From Candidatus Melainabacteria bacterium (GTDB lineage: Bacteria > Cyanobacteriota > Vampirovibrionia > Obscuribacterales > Obscuribacteraceae): DNA of 37,074 bases. Positions 34,145-37,074 of the stretch are shown in pieces (position 1 is the stretch's first letter; each line of letters starts with the position of its first letter). A program made the translations under genes and the position numbers. The notes under the pieces are model-generated. The model saw nothing but the letters and a program-made list of their open reading frames with translations, was not told the origin of the DNA and did no database searches. The DNA lies in assembly GCA_012965515.1 (NCBI GenBank), contig DTSE01000138.1:1-37074 (forward strand). Reading direction: 5' to 3'.

Positions 34145-34413
34145 ATCCAATCCCCCTCTCTAGCCCGCTGCCCGCGCAGCGCATGCCCCTCTGCCCGCAA
34201 AGCGAGCCCAGGGGGTCCTGTGGTCAAGCCGGTTCTCTAGGGCTTGACCACGGGCGGGGCTTGCTTAGGCTTTCACGCCGGGCAGAAGAGAAGCGGGCAG
34301 CCAAATTTACTAAGCTCGAGCGGGTCAAAAACCAAAGGTAAAATCCGCAGCAAATGCCGATTGGAAATGCCTTCCTATGGGCTTATTTCCTATGGTCTAA
34401 AGAGGTAAAAGAA
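34145..34413. promoter_or_regulatory. Divergent intergenic region rich in inverted repeats
   Basis: This region lies between the divergent RadC-like gene and the 34414 gene. Besides the long hairpin listed separately, it has direct and inverted copies of CTGCCCGC/GCGGGCAG (about 34168-34196 and 34293-34300), giving a nested symmetrical layout. It is a candidate origin or transfer site. No gene is seen. Confidence 0.45.
34217..34254. repeat. Long hairpin: 11-bp perfect arms extendable to 14 bp
   Basis: GTGGTCAAGCC (34220-34230) and GGCTTGACCAC (34241-34251) are perfect inverted arms around a 10-base loop. Three more pairs (T-G, C-G, C-G) extend the stem outwards. No T tract follows and the site lies between divergent genes, so a terminator is unlikely. 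An oriT, single-strand origin or dimeric operator is more plausible. Confidence 0.55.
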
Positions 34414-34815
34414 ATGGTTCTTGCTACCAGCTGGGAGCGAATTATCTTTGTCTACATAGATGACTTTGGACGCCCAACTCAATTATTTACTAACGACTAT
34501 ATTGGCGATGCCGGCGGCCTCAAACGAGCAGCTGGAGATGATTACTCAACGGCAAAACCCCAGCACAAAGGTTTCCGAAATAGATATGTCCAAGCCAGGT
34601 CTCTCCAACCTGTAAACGGGAAAAAGGCCTATGTCGAAATCCCAGTTAATATCGACAATCCACTCTGGACAGGCAATCTCGGACAAATAGTCAAGGTCGG
34701 TCTCTACGACTGCGAAACGATAAAGAAAGTGGAAGAAAAGGAATTTCATAGAGCCGGTGCCGCTGCAGAACGGAAAGCACTAAAAGAACACGGCATAAAC
34801 CCCTACAAGAAATAG
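34414..34815 (+). CDS. Hypothetical protein
   Basis: From the ATG at 34414 (AAGAGG eight bases upstream) the protein has 133 residues. An open extension to 34354 lacks a ribosome site. No signal peptide or membrane segment is seen. The N-terminal half has strands such as ERIIFVYIDDFG, the middle has RYVQARSLQ and KKAYVEIPV, and the C-terminus is a Lys/Glu/Ala-rich helix. I do not recognise the family. Its position between RadC-like and SSB genes suggests an accessory role on the mobile element. It converges on ssb across a good terminator. Confidence 0.62.
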   Translation: MVLATSWERIIFVYIDDFGRPTQLFTNDYIGDAGGLKRAAGDDYSTAKPQHKGFRNRYVQARSLQPVNGKKAYVEIPVNIDNPLWTGNLGQIVKVGLYDCETIKKVEEKEFHRAGAAAERKALKEHGINPYKK

Positions 34816-34907
34816 ATCTCCGCCCTGGGTGGTGGGTGGGTAGTCACAGCGCCGGGGCACGGCGCGCACGCCTCTATGGAAGATATAGAAAAGAAAAGAG
34901 AAAAGGA

Positions 34908-34948
34908 AAAAGGCACAGGCAGGAGCTTTCGCCCCCGCCTGACCTTTT
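34908..34948. terminator. Bidirectional terminator between hypothetical gene and ssb
   Basis: The stem pairs AAAAGG (34908-34913) with CCTTTT (34943-34948) and CAGGC (34916-34920) with GCCTG (34937-34941), with small bulges between. The A tract on one side and T tract on the other let it work in both directions, as expected between convergent genes. Confidence 0.72.
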
Positions 34949-34959
34949 GATTCTGTTTT

Positions 34960-35316
34960 CTATGCTGCGGTTGATTCAGAAGACTTTTGTTCGGAATCTT
35001 TTTTTGCTCCCGGGACATGGAAGCCGGTCATCTGAACGAACCAGGCTTTAACCTGAATCTTGGTGCCTTCGACGTTTTTCTCGTAGAAGTAATATTGCAT
35101 CCGCCCTACGAGAACCACTTCTTTGCCTTTGCTGAGAAGAGTTTGGGCTCTTTCAGCTACGCCATTCCAGCACTGGACATCGAAATAGGTAGGTTCTTTC
35201 GCTTTATCGTAGTCCTTGACTGCAATAGAGAAGGAAACACGGGTCTTTTTGTCTTCAAAGGTTTGAACTTTGAGGTCGTGAGTGAGGCGGCCGATGAGAG
35301 TGATGGAATTGTTCAT
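34960..35316 (-). CDS. ssb: Single-stranded DNA-binding protein
   Basis: From the ATG at 35316 (AAGGAG seven bases upstream) the protein has 118 residues. MNNSITLIGRLTHDLKVQ is the typical SSB opening, followed by VSFSIAVKDY, TYFDVQCWNGVAERAQTLLSKGKEVVLVGRM and a strand ending VQMTGFH. These match the OB fold of bacterial SSB. The frame runs open to 35499, but the upstream 61 residues are not SSB-like. The protein is short and its end, KSSESTAA, lacks the acidic Asp-Asp-Ile-Pro-Phe tip that recruits repair and replication partners, as in some plasmid or phage SSBs. It probably coats single strands during transfer or replication of the mobile element. Confidence 0.92.
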   Translation of the reverse strand: MNNSITLIGRLTHDLKVQTFEDKKTRVSFSIAVKDYDKAKEPTYFDVQCWNGVAERAQTLLSKGKEVVLVGRMQYYFYEKNVEGTKIQVKAWFVQMTGFHVPGAKKDSEQKSSESTAA

Positions 35317-35323
35317 AAGTAGG

Positions 35324-35329
35324 CTCCTT
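35324..35329 (-). promoter_or_regulatory. Ribosome binding site of ssb
   Basis: AAGGAG on the minus strand lies seven bases before the ATG at 35316. It fixes the start and excludes the 61-codon upstream extension. Confidence 0.75.
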
Positions 35330-35896
35330 TGAGCTAGTGATTTAAGTGCTCCCCAAAAGCCGCAATGACCCTCTAAATGGAAACGACGCGCCAGCGCCCC
35401 GCCAGGGGTTGCAAATCGTTTCGTGTTTAGAGGGTTTGTGGCAACCTCAGCACTTTTTGAAGCACGAGCCAAAGGAGCCAAACAAAAGAACAAGTCCATT
35501 GCTCAACAAAGGCCGCTTCGCGAACTCCAAAAGTTCAGACTCTAAGGAAGAAAAAAAGACCTGCCCACCTTCTAAAACGCAGTCAAGGACGAACGAAGAA
35601 GGGAAAGCACCACACAATAATCGATGCCCTGGGCTGGACAGGAAAAGCAGAAAGAGTGACAACGCATGACCTGCAAAGGAAAAGAATAGGACAGCGAAGG
35701 ACGGGTGCAAAATTTCAACAAAAGAGAAAAACGCAGACAGCACCTGAGAAACAAAGGAAAGCCTGAACGATCAAGAAGACTGGCTCCTCAATGACCAGGA
35801 CAAAAAAATCTATTGAATAAAAGTCTGAAGCCAAACCAGCAGCATAGAGAACACAAAAGACAAAAGGTCGAAAAAGGCGAAAGTTAGAGCCGGTGT
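35330..35896. other. T-poor, purine-rich intergenic region without a clear gene
   Basis: This stretch of about 565 bp upstream of ssb has open frames on both strands (35346-35669 plus, 35447-35743 minus). Neither shows a ribosome site, domain or plausible protein composition. The plus strand from about 35470 to 35890 is strikingly rich in A and G and poor in T. The region should contain the ssb promoter on the minus strand. I see no hairpin of note. Confidence 0.35.
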
Positions 35897-36181
35897 CTAT
35901 TTACCCGCCAGTATCCTCTCTGTCTTCCAATCTCTGAATCTAGCAGTTGCGCCGGCAGAAAAGAGGAAAAGAAAAACTGTCAGCCACCTCAAAACCTTGA
36001 CTCTGTATGCCGTTTCCGGCATCCGGTGAATGAAGTAGATGAGAACGAGCAGGATCAAAACTTGCTCGTGGACAATTAAAAGATTGATGAAAACATGGTG
36101 TCCATCAATTTCTAAGAGCTTTCCGAGGTTTCGAAACAGCAGCATAAATGCCGCCATGAAAAACAGGCGTTCCCGAAGCAT
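35897..36181 (-). CDS. Small membrane protein, unknown function
   Basis: The protein has 94 residues with three hydrophobic segments (about 7-17, 31-50 and 66-82). Charged residues are between them, and there is a basic C-terminal tail (RFRDWKTERILAGK). The start is the ATG at 36181 or the internal ATG at 36157; neither has a strong ribosome site. The hydrophobic pattern is convincing enough to suggest a real gene, but I do not know the family. It is divergent from the alpha-carbonic anhydrase gene. Confidence 0.48.
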   Translation of the reverse strand: MLRERLFFMAAFMLLFRNLGKLLEIDGHHVFINLLIVHEQVLILLVLIYFIHRMPETAYRVKVLRWLTVFLFLFSAGATARFRDWKTERILAGK

Positions 36182-36357
36182 AAATTGGTGCAGAAAAAGG
36201 GGTCCTATTCCAGCCTATCTGAAAAGGCACTCAGCGCCTATGTTGCCAGACAACAACCACTTTCCGTTATGCTACCGCCCGTGCACATTGACAATGCAAT
36301 GGATTACTATCTACGTTCGCACTCACGTGAAAACTCGCAGTTAAAAGGAGAGCCTCA
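36182..36357. promoter_or_regulatory. Upstream region of the alpha-carbonic anhydrase gene
   Basis: A TTGACA hexamer lies at 36288-36293 on the plus strand. No good -10 box follows at 17 bases; TACTAT at 36305-36310 is too close. The ribosome site AAGGAG (36345-36350) is placed seven bases before the ATG at 36358. The promoter is therefore uncertain but the start is secure. Confidence 0.4.
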
Positions 36358-37074
36358 ATGCAAGACGGCAAAAAAGAATCCGAAGATAAGCCTTCTGGCA
36401 TCCAGCAATCGCCAATAGACATATTGTCAAAAGAGAGCTTTGCCGTCAAAGAAAGCCTCACGACCTGTGACTATGTCCAGGAGAGATACCCCGGATCAGT
36501 AAAACAAGACCACGGTCATTTCCGTTTCGAGCTAGACCCAAAACAATTCGAGAAACTGCCGTCTTTGAGATTCCGTTCGACCGAGGCGCACCTGAAAAGT
36601 GTGCATTTCCATGCGCGCAGTGAACACTGGATAGACGGGGCAGACTTTGAAGCTGAGTTTCACTTTGTCCATGCAACCGTATCGGACGAAGACCCGCTCA
36701 GTGAGCACATTCAAGAACCATCAAAACTCCTGGTTGTAGGAATTCCAGTTGATATTGAGGAGAATGAGGAGGCAATCGCCAGATATCCGCAGCTCAAGCA
36801 GTTGTTCCTGAATCTCCGTCCAGGCGCAGACAGATCGCAAATACAAGAAGTTGATTCGCTCGATCCAGAGATTTTCACGCAAGCCTGCGAGCAATTTCAT
36901 TCTTTCTATCACTACCGGGGCTCTCTTACTACCGGCGCTGATGAGAAGAAGCCTTTTGAAGAAATCGTCTCATGGTTCGTGCTTCAAAATCCCATAAAGA
37001 CCGACGGTAAGGATCCTGGACAAAACCCTTATGGCTTCTTGAAAACGATTTGTGAGACAAGCTCTGTGAGTTTT
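36358..37074 (+). CDS. Alpha-class carbonic anhydrase, C-terminus beyond right edge
   Basis: The frame gives 239 residues and is open at the window end. Landmarks: GIQQSPIDI (14-22), as in the alpha-CA QSPI motif; VHFHARSEHWIDG (82-94), supplying zinc ligands His83 and His85 plus SEH; EAEFHFVH (98-105), supplying His102; and FYHYRGSLTT (183-192), matching the YxGSLTTP loop with the catalytic Thr. The segment then continues to EEIVSWFVL. The enzyme interconverts CO2 and bicarbonate at a zinc ion. Oddities: no signal peptide, although bacterial alpha-CAs are usually periplasmic; the normal N-terminal W-x-Y and GPxxW part is missing; and GADEKKPFEE replaces the usual PPLLE. The zinc site looks intact, so activity is plausible, but a binding-only role cannot be excluded. 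Confidence 0.85.
   Translation, partial: MQDGKKESEDKPSGIQQSPIDILSKESFAVKESLTTCDYVQERYPGSVKQDHGHFRFELDPKQFEKLPSLRFRSTEAHLKSVHFHARSEHWIDGADFEAEFHFVHATVSDEDPLSEHIQEPSKLLVVGIPVDIEENEEAIARYPQLKQLFLNLRPGADRSQIQEVDSLDPEIFTQACEQFHSFYHYRGSLTTGADEKKPFEEIVSWFVLQNPIKTDGKDPGQNPYGFLKTICETSSVSF

Noticed and set aside
35317-35499. 61-residue N-terminal extension of SSB
   Set aside because: SSB families begin at MNNSITLIGR. AAGGAG is properly spaced before that ATG and the extension resembles no SSB.
35346-35743. Small frames on both strands upstream of ssb
   Set aside because: No ribosome site or domain. The hydrophobic minus-strand frame is the complement of Lys/Glu-rich codons and vice versa.

Overview
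The window reads as accessory DNA from a diderm (Gram-negative-type) bacterium. The evidence is an outer-membrane beta-barrel protein, a Skp/OmpH-like periplasmic chaperone, Sec signal peptides and Shine-Dalgarno sites of AGGAG type. The mix of a giant glycine-rich beta-helix adhesin, an RHS giant with a C39-like domain and a VIT/vWA membrane protein recalls large-genome environmental bacteria such as the non-photosynthetic cyanobacterial relatives (Obscuribacterales) or planctomycete-like lineages. That placement is a low-confidence guess. No rRNA, tRNA, CRISPR or insertion sequence was found.

Left part (1-16.4 kb), cell envelope. A single minus-strand reading frame runs from 8772 off the left edge (at least 2924 codons). 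It encodes an FHA-like beta-helix surface protein and is masked by many antisense shadow frames. It is divergent from a probable beta-barrel outer-membrane protein (9365-10885, plus). Then come a Skp/OmpH-like chaperone and a TPR protein in one minus-strand operon, a divergent plus-strand VIT/vWA membrane protein, and a LOG/TIGR00725-like protein.

Middle (16.4-26.4 kb), a two-gene minus-strand operon of giant secreted proteins. A LamG/chitobiase-C-like multidomain protein is followed 53 bp later by a 2371-residue RHS/YD-repeat protein. The RHS protein has a C39-like cysteine peptidase domain and nine inserted modules of about 104 residues, and it stops abruptly inside the RHS core.

Right part (26.8-37 kb), plasmid or integrative-conjugative-element biology. 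A compact minus-strand operon runs RHH accessory protein, HUH relaxase, soluble VirD4/TraG-type coupling protein, and two unknown proteins. It starts beside a perfect 12-bp inverted repeat (candidate oriT or operator). Next is an array of five structured 155-160 bp repeats whose hairpin stems show compensatory changes, then a Schlafen-AlbA_2 protein with a membrane helix, a RadC/JAB protein, a long hairpin sharing a 13-mer with the array, an unknown protein, a single-stranded DNA-binding protein, a small membrane protein, and the start of an alpha-carbonic anhydrase that runs off the right edge. No type IV secretion channel, replication initiator or partition gene is visible.

Most novel candidates: (1) the hairpin repeat array and its adjacent AlbA_2 membrane protein; (2) the module-invaded RHS giant with a C39-like domain; (3) the leaderless alpha-carbonic anhydrase on mobile-element DNA.
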